64,000 nucleotides of DNA from Chryseobacterium indoltheticum (GCF_003815915.1 NZ_CP033929.1:558001-622000); one strand, 5' to 3'. Positions 51,766-61,290 are shown, counted from the stretch's first letter. Notes: a model not told the origin generated them from the letters alone. Translations and numbers: made by a program.

Positions 51766-51854
51766 TAAGTGATGTGCAATAAGTAATATTTTAGCTTCGT
51801 TATTATTTATACTTAATGCATTACTCATTACCAATTATTCATTACCCATAATTT

Positions 51855-52568
51855 ATGAAGGCATTAATTTTTGCAGCAGGAAAAGGAACACGGCTGAAAC
51901 CTTTTACAGATCATCATCCTAAAGCTTTGGCCAAAGTAAACGGCGTTCCGCTTTTAGAAAGAAATATAAAATATCTCAAAGATTTTGGAATTACTGATTT
52001 TGTGATCAATATTCATCATTTTGGGGATCAAATTGTTGCATTTTTAAAAGAAAACGATAATTTCGGCTGTAAAATTGAGGTCTCCGACGAATCTAATGAA
52101 CTTTTAGAAACCGGCGGTGGTTTGATTTTTGCTAAAGAATTCCTCAATCACGGTGAAGATTTCCTGATTATGAATGCCGATATTCTGACAAAGATCAATA
52201 TTGATGATTTTGTAGGCTATCATAAAGAAATTAAAGATTTTGCTACATTAGCGGTTTCAGACAGAGAAAGTTCGAGAAAACTGTTGTTCAATGATGACTT
52301 GGTTTTACGAGGCTGGCTCAATGTACAGACCGGAGAGCAGCGTCTTGCAGAATTTAACAAGGGATTCAGACCTTTGGCTTTTAGCGGGGTACATTGCATT
52401 AATCCGGTGATTTTTGATAAAATAAAAAGAAAAGGAAAGTTTTCTGTGATGGAAGAATATCTGGATCTGATGCAGACCGAAAAAATACACGGTTTTGTAC
52501 ACGACAGCATTTTAATTGACGTTGGGAGACCAGAATCTGTAATTGAAGCAGAGAAATATTTTAAATAA
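51855..52568 (+). CDS. MurU-like sugar-1-phosphate nucleotidyltransferase
   Basis: A 237-residue NTP-transferase-fold enzyme. It shows AAGKGTRLKPFTDHHPKAL (about 7-25), the nucleotide-binding signature, and NADILTKINIDDF with the metal Asp. Length and LLETGGGLIFAKEF match MurU, which makes UDP-MurNAc from MurNAc-1-phosphate after AmgK. Glucose-1-phosphate or mannose-1-phosphate transferases of the same fold cannot be excluded. Followed 5 bp later by a LOG-family gene, so co-transcribed. Confidence 0.85.
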   Translation: MKALIFAAGKGTRLKPFTDHHPKALAKVNGVPLLERNIKYLKDFGITDFVINIHHFGDQIVAFLKENDNFGCKIEVSDESNELLETGGGLIFAKEFLNHGEDFLIMNADILTKINIDDFVGYHKEIKDFATLAVSDRESSRKLLFNDDLVLRGWLNVQTGEQRLAEFNKGFRPLAFSGVHCINPVIFDKIKRKGKFSVMEEYLDLMQTEKIHGFVHDSILIDVGRPESVIEAEKYFK

Positions 52569-52573
52569 TTTGA

Positions 52574-53326
52574 ATGGGAACTGAAGGAACGAGAGACGAG
52601 AGTTTACAGAATACAGAATTAGATATTAACGAATCTATATTACATAATAGTTTACGCGAAAAAACCTGGGACGAAACCATTACGAAAGACAGCTGGATGG
52701 TTTTTAAAATAATGGCAGAATTTGTAGATGGCTACGAAAAGATGGCTAAAATAGGACCTTGTGTATCTATTTTCGGATCTGCAAGACTAAAACCCGAAAG
52801 CAAATATTATGAAATGGCTGTTGAAATTGCCGAAAAAATCACCAAAATAGGTTTCGGAGTAATTACTGGAGGAGGCCCGGGAATCATGGAAGCCGGGAAC
52901 AAAGGTGCTTTTATTGCAGAAGGAAAATCGATCGGTTTGAATATCGATTTACCATTTGAGCAACACTTTAATCCTTACATCAATAAATTATATTCTTTGA
53001 ATTTTGACTATTTCTTCGTAAGAAAGGTTATGTTTGTAAAATATTCGCAAGGATTTATCGTAATGCCCGGAGGATTTGGAACATTAGATGAGCTTACAGA
53101 AGCAATTACTTTAATTCAGACCAATAAAATAGGTCGTTTTCCGATCGTATTGGTGGGATCTGAATTTTGGAGTGGCTTATTGGATTGGTTTAAAGAAACT
53201 CTTCTAAAGGAAGGAATGATTTCTGAAGGCGATCTTGATCTTTACCGTGTGGTAGACAGTGCAGACGAGGCCGTGGCTCATATAAAGGCTTTTTATGATA
53301 AGTACTCTGTAAACGTTAACTTTTAA
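52574..53326 (+). CDS. LOG-family protein (TIGR00730-type Rossmann fold)
   Basis: A 250-residue protein of the LOG (Lonely Guy) group, with GGGPGIMEAGNKGA (about 98-111) and PGGFGTLDELTEA (about 165-177), the lysine-decarboxylase-like nucleotide motif. Some relatives are cytokinin-type nucleotide 5'-monophosphate phosphoribohydrolases (AMP to adenine and ribose 5-phosphate); bacterial PpnN cleaves purine/pyrimidine monophosphates. The N-terminal part (1-50) is acidic and extended. It starts 5 bp after the MurU-like gene. Confidence 0.85.
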   Translation: MGTEGTRDESLQNTELDINESILHNSLREKTWDETITKDSWMVFKIMAEFVDGYEKMAKIGPCVSIFGSARLKPESKYYEMAVEIAEKITKIGFGVITGGGPGIMEAGNKGAFIAEGKSIGLNIDLPFEQHFNPYINKLYSLNFDYFFVRKVMFVKYSQGFIVMPGGFGTLDELTEAITLIQTNKIGRFPIVLVGSEFWSGLLDWFKETLLKEGMISEGDLDLYRVVDSADEAVAHIKAFYDKYSVNVNF

Positions 53327-53383
53327 TTGGCATTAAATTTGAGCAAACTTATTTAGCAATATGCTGTAAATCTATAAATTGAG

Positions 53384-53854
53384 ATGAAAAAATTTTTATA
53401 TATATCGAGTGTTTTTACATTGATGATGCTGATGAGTTTTTCGGTGGCAGACTTCTTCTCTTCGATGACTAAAGCAGATTATATCGACGGCAGTAAAACT
53501 CTGAAGTTTACTACGAAAATGAATACAAGCCACATTTCTGACGCTATTAAAATCAACAGAAATACCGCAGGGTTCGAAGCTGAAGTAAAAAAATATGTAA
53601 ACAATAACTTTGATGTATTTGTAAATGGTTCTCCCAAAACTTTAACTTTCACAGGAAGTCAGGTAAGCGGAGAAACGGTTTGGGTATATTTTGAAACAGG
53701 AGGTGTTTCTGACATCAATAGTTTAAAGATAAAAAATACAATACTTTTAAGTGCATTTCCTAAGCAAATAAACCTTGTAAATATTGCGTACAAAGGAAAT
53801 CAGAAAACGATGAATTTTCAACGCGGAAAAGAGGTAAATGAAGTTTCTTTTTAA
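53384..53854 (+). CDS. Secreted DUF6702-family protein
   Basis: A 156-residue protein with a signal peptide (about 1-22, MLMSFSVA). The mature region has SSMTKADYIDGSKTLKFTTK, VFVNGSPKTLTF and GGVSDINSLKIKNTILLSAF, matching a small Bacteroidota family I recall as DUF6702. Function unknown; relatives are often beside M1 peptidase genes. It lies 57 bp after the LOG gene, possibly in the same transcript, and has a terminator. Confidence 0.78.
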   Translation: MKKFLYISSVFTLMMLMSFSVADFFSSMTKADYIDGSKTLKFTTKMNTSHISDAIKINRNTAGFEAEVKKYVNNNFDVFVNGSPKTLTFTGSQVSGETVWVYFETGGVSDINSLKIKNTILLSAFPKQINLVNIAYKGNQKTMNFQRGKEVNEVSF

Positions 53855-53877
53855 AAGAAATCTTTAAATGAATTATT

Positions 53878-53904
53878 AAACCATTGCATTTGCAGTGGTT
53901 TTTT
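53878..53904 (+). terminator. Terminator after the DUF6702 gene
   Basis: Stem AAACCATTGCA / TGCAGTGGTTT with one G-T pair and two-base loop, then T-run. Confidence 0.85.
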
Positions 53905-54217
53905 GTTTTAATAGAATCATTTTATAACAATAAAGGATAATCGAAAATATTAACTTTTAGACTATTATATATTTAATGCAAAGATTAATTTTATTTTTTT
54001 ATAATAAAGTAAGCAAAGAAGAATCAAGAAGTTGATTTATAAAGCTTTTGCTCAAACTTTGCGAAGCAAATTTATTTGCCTTTTGCTTTCTAAAATAGAA
54101 AGTTTAATTATAAATCTTTGCGTTAATGATTTAAAAACTATTATAAGATATCTTCCCAAACTGAGGTTATTAATTTCTAATTTGATGAACAAAATTCTCA
54201 GGATTTAGTTCACCTAT
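53905..54217. other. Gene-free stretch, 313 bp
   Basis: AT-rich with no credible gene. It contains TTTGC-GAA-GCAAA near 54058 and CTTTCTA-AAA-TAGAAAG (54086-54102), short palindromes of unknown role. Confidence 0.5.
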
Positions 54218-54258
54218 AAAAAAAGAATCCATCTCACGAATGAGACAGATCCTTAAAA
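54218..54258 (-). terminator. Terminator after the first T9SS cargo gene
   Basis: Imperfect stem including ATCTCA / TGAGAC around CGAA; the A-run at 54218-54224 reads as U-run on the reverse strand. Confidence 0.65.
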
Positions 54259-54279
54259 TTAAGTATAGTTTGAAAAAAA

Positions 54280-56550
54280 TTATTCTCTGTTTTTTACCAT
54301 AATCCAACCGGATAGTTTTACCGGAGTTTTGGTTTTGTTGTTTTCAGTCCATGTTACAGAATACCAATAGCTTCCTGTAGGAACTTTTCTTCCGCCTGCA
54401 GTTCCGTCCCATGTGTAATTATTGGTTTTGTCACCTTGGTGAAGTTTAGCTCCGTATCGGTTATAGATATTAAATGTTAAATCTATTTTGCTTCCCAATG
54501 CAGAGTAATCTATAACATCATTGCGGCCGTCTCCGTTTGGTGTGATGACGTTAATGATATTAGGAACGGTAACTTCTACTTCCATCGGTTCGCAATCATA
54601 CGAGTCTTTCAAGAAAACTTTATGGATTCCTCTAGAAAGTCCTTTGAATATATTGGAAGCCTGCCAGTTTATATTATCTAAAGAATATTGGTAAGCAGGA
54701 GTTCCCCCATTGGCATATACGGTAACTGTCGTTGCCGATACGTCAATTGACGTAATCACAGGCTGTTCTGATGCAAATACCTTTACATTTTGAGTCGCCG
54801 TGCAATCTCCAGTTTTTAATTTTACCCAATAAGTTCCTACGCCAACATCAGAAATAGTTTGAGTTGTTGCTCCTGTGCTCCATAAGTACGAATCGAAGCC
54901 TGTACCTGCATCTAACGTTGTCTTATCTTCTATACAGATGGTCTTGTCTTTTAAAACCGCAGAATATACCGGCGGAATTACAGTTAGGGTCACTTTTGCA
55001 ATTGCATAGCAACCGTTCGCATTGGTTACTTTAATGTACACAAATCCATTGGGAGCAATATAAGGATTGGTCGTTACAATCTCGTTACTTGCATTAATGG
55101 CATCCTGCAATGATGGGTAATATTTTTTTGTTATTCCTGTCTGTGTGGTTACGGTAGCATTGGTTAGATTAAATGATCCCATGGAAACATCGGTTTCCAA
55201 AAAACATGATCGTAAGGAAGTATCATTTACCACAACTACCGGGAAATGATTAAGGGTAATAACCGCATTATCAGTACATCCTTGCGGAGTGGTAACTTTT
55301 ACATGAACTGTTCCTCCGTTTGCTGAAGGGTAATTTGACCAGTTTAAGATCTCATTAGTTCCCGCTGTAAGATTGGCAAGGGTAGGATAATATCTTTTTG
55401 TAACGCCGGGTAAAGTAGTTACTGCAGCAGTACTCAGATCGAAATAGGCAACTCCTGCATTGTTATTGTTACAGGCTGTTATCGTGACATCATCAGCCGC
55501 AAAAGGACTTGGATTTAAAATAATTCTTGCATCACCATTATCACATAATGTAGAGGAAGGGTCTTTTATGACTACCGAGATCGTTGTGTTTCCTGAGTAT
55601 TGAAAGTTTGTAGGCACAGCAATTGGCGTAGAGCTTCCCAAGACATAATAAGTAATAATGTAATTTCCAGGATTATTTACAAACTGATTTGCATAAGACG
55701 TTAAATCTACAAACCCGTTTCCTGTTGCAGGGTTGGTACACACAAATGGAGTGATGCTGTTTTGTAAAATTGGAACTTTATCAATAAAAATTTTAGCATT
55801 TTTAATAGAATGTCTTGCACTTGCAGCTCCTGTTCCTGCAGAAAACCCGAAATAACCCTGCGTCATACCGATTGCACCGCCGGCGGGAGCATAAGAATCG
55901 TCTGTAATCAGTACGCCATCTATTCTGATTTGGATTCTCCAGTTATTAATATTTGCAGGATCTACTTCACCATTTACTTCGACATGTTTGTAAGTAGAGC
56001 CAACGAAAGGCTGAGTTGGGTTAAGATCCGGAGAGTGAAAAGTACTATTTGCCGTTGTATTATATTCGATATTCGGGTTTCCGGCAGGTACATTATTGGT
56101 GCCGTAAAGAAGGTGTACTTTGCTCATCTGTCCTTCTGTAGAATTGTTGAATATATCAAATGCAACCATCAATCCGTTTGCGTTTGCAGGAATTCCCAGT
56201 CCGCCTCCGGTTGTGAATGCTGTTGGGGGATTAGACAGATACCAGAATGTAAGACCATCGCCTCTACCATACGAGGTTGTTCCGTTTCCGTCTATTCGAA
56301 AGTCAAATTCTACTTTCCATTTATCACAATATTTCAGGTTGATAGGATTAGAAAGCTTTATGGCACCAAACTGACTGGTTTGATCTGAAGTAAGCTGTAC
56401 GAAATCGCCGGTAGCAGATGCCGAGGGAACGATGTCCCATCCTGTAGTATTAATTACAGGTGAGCCTGTAAGTTGATAAGTCTGAGCTCTTAAATTTGAG
56501 TTAATGGTTGATAAAACGAACAAAAAACTGAGGAGTAAAATTTTTTTCAT
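54280..56550 (-). CDS. T9SS type B sorting domain protein with L-type lectin-like head
   Basis: A 756-residue secreted protein. Signal peptide (about 1-22, ending LRAQ), then a lectin-like jellyroll domain (about 25-260) with INLKYCDKWKVEFDFRID and GDGLTFWYLSNPP. Next come two to three modules of about 85 residues with CNNN, PGVTKRYYPTL, AGTNEI and VKVTTPQGCT. A further unit has LDAGTGFDSYLWSTGATTQT. The C-terminal T9SS type B (CHU_C-like) domain spans about 665-756: ITPNGDGRNDVIDYSA, NIYNRYG, YTWDGTAGG, GSYWYSVTW. It is therefore exported by T9SS and kept on the surface or released. It has paralogues at 56735, 61434 and 63618. Confidence 0.9.
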   Translation of the reverse strand: MKKILLLSFLFVLSTINSNLRAQTYQLTGSPVINTTGWDIVPSASATGDFVQLTSDQTSQFGAIKLSNPINLKYCDKWKVEFDFRIDGNGTTSYGRGDGLTFWYLSNPPTAFTTGGGLGIPANANGLMVAFDIFNNSTEGQMSKVHLLYGTNNVPAGNPNIEYNTTANSTFHSPDLNPTQPFVGSTYKHVEVNGEVDPANINNWRIQIRIDGVLITDDSYAPAGGAIGMTQGYFGFSAGTGAASARHSIKNAKIFIDKVPILQNSITPFVCTNPATGNGFVDLTSYANQFVNNPGNYIITYYVLGSSTPIAVPTNFQYSGNTTISVVIKDPSSTLCDNGDARIILNPSPFAADDVTITACNNNNAGVAYFDLSTAAVTTLPGVTKRYYPTLANLTAGTNEILNWSNYPSANGGTVHVKVTTPQGCTDNAVITLNHFPVVVVNDTSLRSCFLETDVSMGSFNLTNATVTTQTGITKKYYPSLQDAINASNEIVTTNPYIAPNGFVYIKVTNANGCYAIAKVTLTVIPPVYSAVLKDKTICIEDKTTLDAGTGFDSYLWSTGATTQTISDVGVGTYWVKLKTGDCTATQNVKVFASEQPVITSIDVSATTVTVYANGGTPAYQYSLDNINWQASNIFKGLSRGIHKVFLKDSYDCEPMEVEVTVPNIINVITPNGDGRNDVIDYSALGSKIDLTFNIYNRYGAKLHQGDKTNNYTWDGTAGGRKVPTGSYWYSVTWTENNKTKTPVKLSGWIMVKNRE

Positions 56551-56694
56551 TGTTTAACTTTAAGATGTTGTTTGGTAAGATTATCGTTTTTTTATTTTAA
56601 TATATATTTTCCGGGTTGGTAATAGCAATGAAGTACTTAGTATAGTAGTAATATAAGTCATGCTTTAGTCGGCAAATTTTTTAGATTTTAGATT

Positions 56695-56727
56695 TAAAAA
56701 AGCACCACTTAATGGTAGTGGTGCTTT
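56695..56727 (-). terminator. Terminator after the second T9SS cargo gene
   Basis: Perfect 11-bp stem AAAGCACCACT / AGTGGTGCTTT with a seven-base loop and A-run on the left. Confidence 0.88.
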
Positions 56728-56734
56728 CTTGGGA

Positions 56735-58990
56735 CTATTCCCTATTTTTTACCAATACCCATCCGTTGTATTTTGTCTGTGTATTGTTTTTGTCATTTTC
56801 AGTCCAGCTTATGGAGTACCAATAAGTACCTGTTGACAATTTTTTACCTCCGGAAGTTCCGTCCCAGGTGTAATTTCTTATTTTGTCTGCCTGATACTTC
56901 ATGTTTCCATATCTGTCATACACGGTGAAGACTAGATTTTTCTTGTAAGCAAGAGCTGTATAATCGATAAAGTCGTTTACATTATCACCATTAGGCGTTA
57001 TTGCGTTAATAAGATTGGGAACCGTTACCTGAATGTGTGTTGGCTCACAATTATAAAAATCTTTTACAAAAATTTTATTTTCACCTCTCGGAAGGCCGGT
57101 GAATATGTTAGAATCTTGCCAGTTGATGCCGTCTAAAGAATATTTGTAGGGAGCAACTCCACCAGAAACATTCACTGTAATGGTGTTGTTGGTAATGTCT
57201 ATGCTAGAAATAACTGGGCTGGTTGCAAATTTAACATTTACAGCTTGCAGTGTATAACAGTTTCCTGTTTTTAATCTTACCCAATAGGCTCCCACAGCTA
57301 CATCGGTAATAGATGAAGTTGTAGCTCCTGTGCTCCATTCGTAGCCATCAAATCCCGGTCCTGCATCTAATGTCGTTCTGTCGTCAATACATATCGTTTT
57401 GTCTTTTAAAACAGATGATCTTACAGGAGGAATTACTTTAAGCGTTATTTTTTTAATGATATAACAGCTGTTTGTGCCTGTTATTTTTACATAGATATCT
57501 GTAGATGAAGAAATATATGCTGTTGGATTTACGATTTCATTGGTTCCGGCTAAAGCGTTTGCCAAAGTTGTATAGAACTTTTTTGTAATACCTGCTTCGG
57601 TAGAAACGTTCGCTGTGGTAAGATTAAATAATGCTGTTGTCGGAACTGCTTCAATAAAGCAAGATTCGATAGTTGCATCGGTGGATACAGGCAAAGGATA
57701 GAAAACAAGTGTAATCTCTGCGTTTCCTGTACAACCTTGTGGCGTTGTCACTTTTACATATACTTTTCCCGGAGCTGAAACGTAAGCATTAGGATTTGTA
57801 ATTTCGTTTGTTCCCGCATTCAGATCTGCTAATGTTTTATAATATTTTTTAGTCACCCCGGGAACAGCAGTAACATTTGCTGAAGAGAGATCAAAGGTTG
57901 CCGTAGTCGCACCATTATTGTTACATGCAGAAAGCGTTCTGTTGTTTGCTGTAAATGGTGAAAGGGTAAGGATGATTTTCCCGTCCGGATTATCACAAAG
58001 AACAGCTGCATTGTCTCTTACGATAACATTTACTGTAGTATTGGCATTAAATTGATAATTCGTAGGCGTCGTAATAGGTGTACCGCCAACAGAATAAGTA
58101 AAAGTGTAGTTGGCAGGGTTGGCAACAAACTGAGAATTAAATGATGTTAAATTCACTGTTCCGAAACCTGTTGAAGGATTTGGGCAAAAAGTTTGTGTTG
58201 CAGTCGGTTGCAGTAAACTTACTTTGTCGGTATATATTTTTACATTTTTAATAGAATGTCTCGATCTGTTTCCTCCTGTAGAGGCAGAAAACCCGAAATA
58301 TCCCTGAGTCATTGTAGCGGCTGCTCCAGATGCGGTAAATGGTTGATTGCAGATCTGAGTTCCGTCAATCATTATTTTTATATTCCAGGTATTAGGAATA
58401 GATGTATTTACTTCAGCAGTTACCTCAACATGTTTGTAAGTCGTTCCCTGAAAAGGAAGAGTCGTATTCATGTCGGGCGAGTGAAAAGAGCTTCCTGCGG
58501 TGTTAAAAAATTCTACATTGTTGTTGTCTGTAGTGTTTGCAACTTGTCCGTAGGCAACATGCACTTTACTCATTACAGCAGTAGTTGTATTGTTGTAAGT
58601 ATCAAACCCTACAATAAGACCTACGGCATTTTGTGAAACCCCAAGGCCCGATCCCAGCACGCTTGCTACCGGCGGATTTGCCAGATACCAAAATGCAAGA
58701 CCGTCACCATTTGCGGTTTGGTTTGAATCCATTCTGAAATCGAATTCTACCCGCCATTTATCGCAATATTTAAGGTTTATAGGATCATTTAGCCTGATCG
58801 ACCCCGATTGATTATTTGTGTCCGGTGTCAGTTGAATAAAATCACCACCTGTTCCTAAAGCTGTTGGCGAAACCATCGTCCACCCTGTTGTGTTAATAGG
58901 AACTCCTGTAAGCTGATAAGTTTGGGAAGAAAAATTTCCGGAGATACAAAGTAAAAGAAGGGTAAAATAAAACAGTAATTTTTTATTCAT
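56735..58990 (-). CDS. T9SS type B sorting domain protein with L-type lectin-like head (paralogue)
   Basis: A 751-residue secreted protein with the same plan as the gene at 54280: signal (about 1-22), lectin-like head with INLKYCDKWRVEFDFRMD and GDGLAFWYLANPP, three repeat modules (YYKTLADLNAGTNEITNP and FYTTLANALAGTNEIVNP), a WSTGATTSSI unit, and a type B sorting domain (TPNGDNVNDFIDYTA, YDRYGNM, GTYWYSISW). It is clearly a duplicate of its neighbour, with many substitutions. A terminator and 184 bp separate them. Lectin-type sugar binding at the surface is likely; the ligand is unknown. Confidence 0.9.
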   Translation of the reverse strand: MNKKLLFYFTLLLLCISGNFSSQTYQLTGVPINTTGWTMVSPTALGTGGDFIQLTPDTNNQSGSIRLNDPINLKYCDKWRVEFDFRMDSNQTANGDGLAFWYLANPPVASVLGSGLGVSQNAVGLIVGFDTYNNTTTAVMSKVHVAYGQVANTTDNNNVEFFNTAGSSFHSPDMNTTLPFQGTTYKHVEVTAEVNTSIPNTWNIKIMIDGTQICNQPFTASGAAATMTQGYFGFSASTGGNRSRHSIKNVKIYTDKVSLLQPTATQTFCPNPSTGFGTVNLTSFNSQFVANPANYTFTYSVGGTPITTPTNYQFNANTTVNVIVRDNAAVLCDNPDGKIILTLSPFTANNRTLSACNNNGATTATFDLSSANVTAVPGVTKKYYKTLADLNAGTNEITNPNAYVSAPGKVYVKVTTPQGCTGNAEITLVFYPLPVSTDATIESCFIEAVPTTALFNLTTANVSTEAGITKKFYTTLANALAGTNEIVNPTAYISSSTDIYVKITGTNSCYIIKKITLKVIPPVRSSVLKDKTICIDDRTTLDAGPGFDGYEWSTGATTSSITDVAVGAYWVRLKTGNCYTLQAVNVKFATSPVISSIDITNNTITVNVSGGVAPYKYSLDGINWQDSNIFTGLPRGENKIFVKDFYNCEPTHIQVTVPNLINAITPNGDNVNDFIDYTALAYKKNLVFTVYDRYGNMKYQADKIRNYTWDGTSGGKKLSTGTYWYSISWTENDKNNTQTKYNGWVLVKNRE

Positions 58991-59146
58991 TTATTAGGAT
59001 ACTTTTATTAGACGTGTAAAGATATTGAATCTTTGCTAATAAATGTATGTATGCTGTTAAATTTGTAAAAAAAATTGATTATTTTGTAATAAAAAATATT
59101 AATGATAACGAAAAGTTGAATATGATAAATGTTATCTTAGTTTAAT

Positions 59147-59623
59147 TCAAAATAGAGAATTACTTTCTAAACCTTCAAAGTAGGTGTCTACTTCAAGATT
59201 TGGTGAGTTTGCTGCAGCTACGGCAAGTTTATCGCAAAGTTCATTCTCAAAATGTCCTGCGTGGCCTTTTACCCAATGCATTTTTGGAGTGTACTGATTA
59301 TAAAGTACAACAAATCTCTTCCACAGATCGGGGTTTTTTACGTTTTTCCAACCTCTTTTGATCCAGCCGGATATCCAGTTTTGGTTAATGGCATCAGAAA
59401 CATATTTGCTATCGGTAAAAACATGAATATCGTTTTCTGTAGATTTAAGTTTTTCCAGCGCAGTGATTACAGCTAAAAGTTCCATTCTGTTATTGGTCGT
59501 TTTTCTGAAGCCTTTAGAAAATGTTTTTTGATAACTTTTTTCGGGAACACGCATCAAAATGCCGTAACCTCCTTTTCCGGGGTTTCCGCTGCAGGCTCCG
59601 TCAGTATATATTTCAATTCTCAT
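59147..59623 (-). CDS. rnhA: Ribonuclease HI
   Basis: A 158-residue RNase H that cuts RNA in RNA-DNA hybrids. The catalytic carboxylates are D8 (IYTDGACSGNPG), E48 (NNRMELLAV), D71 (FTDSKYV) and D131 (ELCDKLA). It has the basic substrate loop KRGWKNVKNPDLW. It lies 77 bp after dnaB on the same strand, inside the T9SS cargo array; an inverted repeat occupies the gap. Confidence 0.95.
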   Translation of the reverse strand: MRIEIYTDGACSGNPGKGGYGILMRVPEKSYQKTFSKGFRKTTNNRMELLAVITALEKLKSTENDIHVFTDSKYVSDAINQNWISGWIKRGWKNVKNPDLWKRFVVLYNQYTPKMHWVKGHAGHFENELCDKLAVAAANSPNLEVDTYFEGLESNSLF

Positions 59624-59635
59624 TTAAGATAAGTT

Positions 59636-59680
59636 GCCACGAATACTCGAATTTCTTTTTAACATTCGTGCGTTCGCGGC
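59636..59680. repeat. Imperfect inverted repeat between dnaB and rnhA
   Basis: GCCACGAATACTCGAAT (59636-59652) and ATTCGTGCGTTCGCGGC (59664-59680) pair with four mismatches around an 11-base loop. It resembles the GCCACGAAT...ATTCGTGGC repeats known in this group (from memory). Confidence 0.5.
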
Positions 59681-59700
59681 ATTAATTTATTGAATTAGTT

Positions 59701-61278
59701 TTAAAACGGAAAATCTTCTTCATCATCAAGATCGTTCATCGATGACCCTGAAAGTTTAGAACTATCCGGAAGGTCAAATGCTGCTCCTGGTTGAATGGTA
59801 GTCTTAATTTTTTCAAAACCACTTGGCTCGCCATGATTATTGGAGTAGCCCATTCCGTTGGTAGCCTCTTCGATATTCCCGAATTTTGCAAAATGTTTCA
59901 GGAAAGATAATCTTACATCGGCAGTGGCACCGTTTCTGTGTTTTGCAATAATCAATTCTGCCTGGTTTTCGGTAGGTGTTTCTGCTCCATCCTCGTCATT
60001 ATCCCAAACAGTAATTTTGTAATATTCAGGTCTGAAAATAAAAGATACAATATCGGCATCCTGCTCAATTGCTCCGGATTCTCTAAGGTCAGAAAGCTGA
60101 GGTCGTTTTCCGGGACGGGTTTCCACACTTCTCGAAAGCTGAGAAAGTGCAATTACAGGCACATTTAATTCTTTTGCAATCGCTTTTAATGAACGCGAAA
60201 TCATCGAAATTTCCTGCTCACGGTTTCCACTACCTTTTCCGCCACCTCCTGCAGTCATCAGCTGAAGGTAGTCGACCATTATTAGTCTTACTCCGTGCTG
60301 CATTACCAGTCTTCGGCATTTTGCTCTGAAGTCAAATATGGACAGGGAAGGAGTTTCGTCAATATATAAAGGAGCGTTTTCTAATTCTGAGACATTTGAA
60401 AATAGTCTTTGCCATTCTTCATCATCCAACGTTCCTTTTCTTAATTTTTCTGATGAAATTTTTGTTTCGGAAGCAATCATCCTTGTGATGAGCTGTACCG
60501 ATGCCATCTCTAATGAAAACAATGCCATTGGGATTTTGTATTCCACGGCAATATTTCTCGCCATTGATAGGATAAATGCTGTCTTCCCCATCGCCGGACG
60601 CGCAGCAATAATAATAAGGTCAGAATTTTGCCAGCCCCCGGTTTCTTTATCGACATCTCTGAATCCCGAAGGTACACCAGAGATCCCTTCTTTATCTTTT
60701 AAAGATTTAATAGTGTCAATGGCCTGCTTTACCAAAGTGTTGGCGGTGTCAAACCCTTTTTTGATGGTACCGTTTGTGATTTCAAAAAATGATTGTTCAG
60801 CTTTATCAAGAAGTTCGAATACATCGGTAGATTCTTTGTAGGAAGTGTCTATAACATTAGCTGAAACATTAATTAAACTTCTTAAAATATATTTTTCAAG
60901 AATGACACGTACGTGATATTCGATATGAGCTGATGAACTTACTCCCATCGTAAGCTCTATTATATAATGATCGCCGCCTGCAGAACTGAGTTTGTCTGTC
61001 TTTTTCATCTCCTGAATAACAGTCATGATGTCTACGGGGTGATTTCCTTCGTACAGTTTCAGAATAACAGAAAATATAACCTGATGTCTCGGATCATAAA
61101 AAACTTCCGGAGTAAGTAGGTCAATAGAATGATCTAGCCCCTTTTTGTCAATTAAAAAAGTACCTATTACCAATCTTTCAAAATCTATTGCATTGGGAGG
61201 CATTTTTCCATCTGCAATCGACAGTTCCCTAGCAAAGTTCCCCTGTGTAAGAGAAGAGAGTGTTTCTTTCTGCGCCAT
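59701..61278 (-). CDS. dnaB: Replicative DNA helicase
   Basis: A 525-residue DnaB-type hexameric helicase. N-terminal domain (about 25-130), linker, then the RecA-like motor with Walker A RPAMGKT (227-233), LFSLEMASVQL, VDYLQLM (Walker B) and LRESGAIEQDAD. The C-terminal tail is acidic (DLDDEEDFPF). It unwinds DNA at replication forks. A TATCTTTG box ends 4 bp before the ATG, so translation may start on a leaderless mRNA. Confidence 0.97.
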   Translation of the reverse strand: MAQKETLSSLTQGNFARELSIADGKMPPNAIDFERLVIGTFLIDKKGLDHSIDLLTPEVFYDPRHQVIFSVILKLYEGNHPVDIMTVIQEMKKTDKLSSAGGDHYIIELTMGVSSSAHIEYHVRVILEKYILRSLINVSANVIDTSYKESTDVFELLDKAEQSFFEITNGTIKKGFDTANTLVKQAIDTIKSLKDKEGISGVPSGFRDVDKETGGWQNSDLIIIAARPAMGKTAFILSMARNIAVEYKIPMALFSLEMASVQLITRMIASETKISSEKLRKGTLDDEEWQRLFSNVSELENAPLYIDETPSLSIFDFRAKCRRLVMQHGVRLIMVDYLQLMTAGGGGKGSGNREQEISMISRSLKAIAKELNVPVIALSQLSRSVETRPGKRPQLSDLRESGAIEQDADIVSFIFRPEYYKITVWDNDEDGAETPTENQAELIIAKHRNGATADVRLSFLKHFAKFGNIEEATNGMGYSNNHGEPSGFEKIKTTIQPGAAFDLPDSSKLSGSSMNDLDDEEDFPF

Positions 61279-61282
61279 GGTG

Positions 61283-61290
61283 CAAAGATA
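61283..61290 (-). promoter_or_regulatory. -7 box (TATCTTTG) for dnaB
   Basis: Exact TAnnTTTG match on the reverse strand, its G four bases before the ATG at 61278. The start site would fall on or next to the ATG. Confidence 0.55.

Noticed and set aside
51766..51854. TAATAAGTGATGTGCAATAAGTAATA-like repetitive stretch
   Set aside because: It is a short AT-rich imperfect repetition in an 89-bp gap; too degenerate to call a defined element.
55810..56388. 192-codon + strand open frame opposite the lectin-like head
   Set aside because: Antisense shadow of a repetitive, biased gene; no recognizable features.
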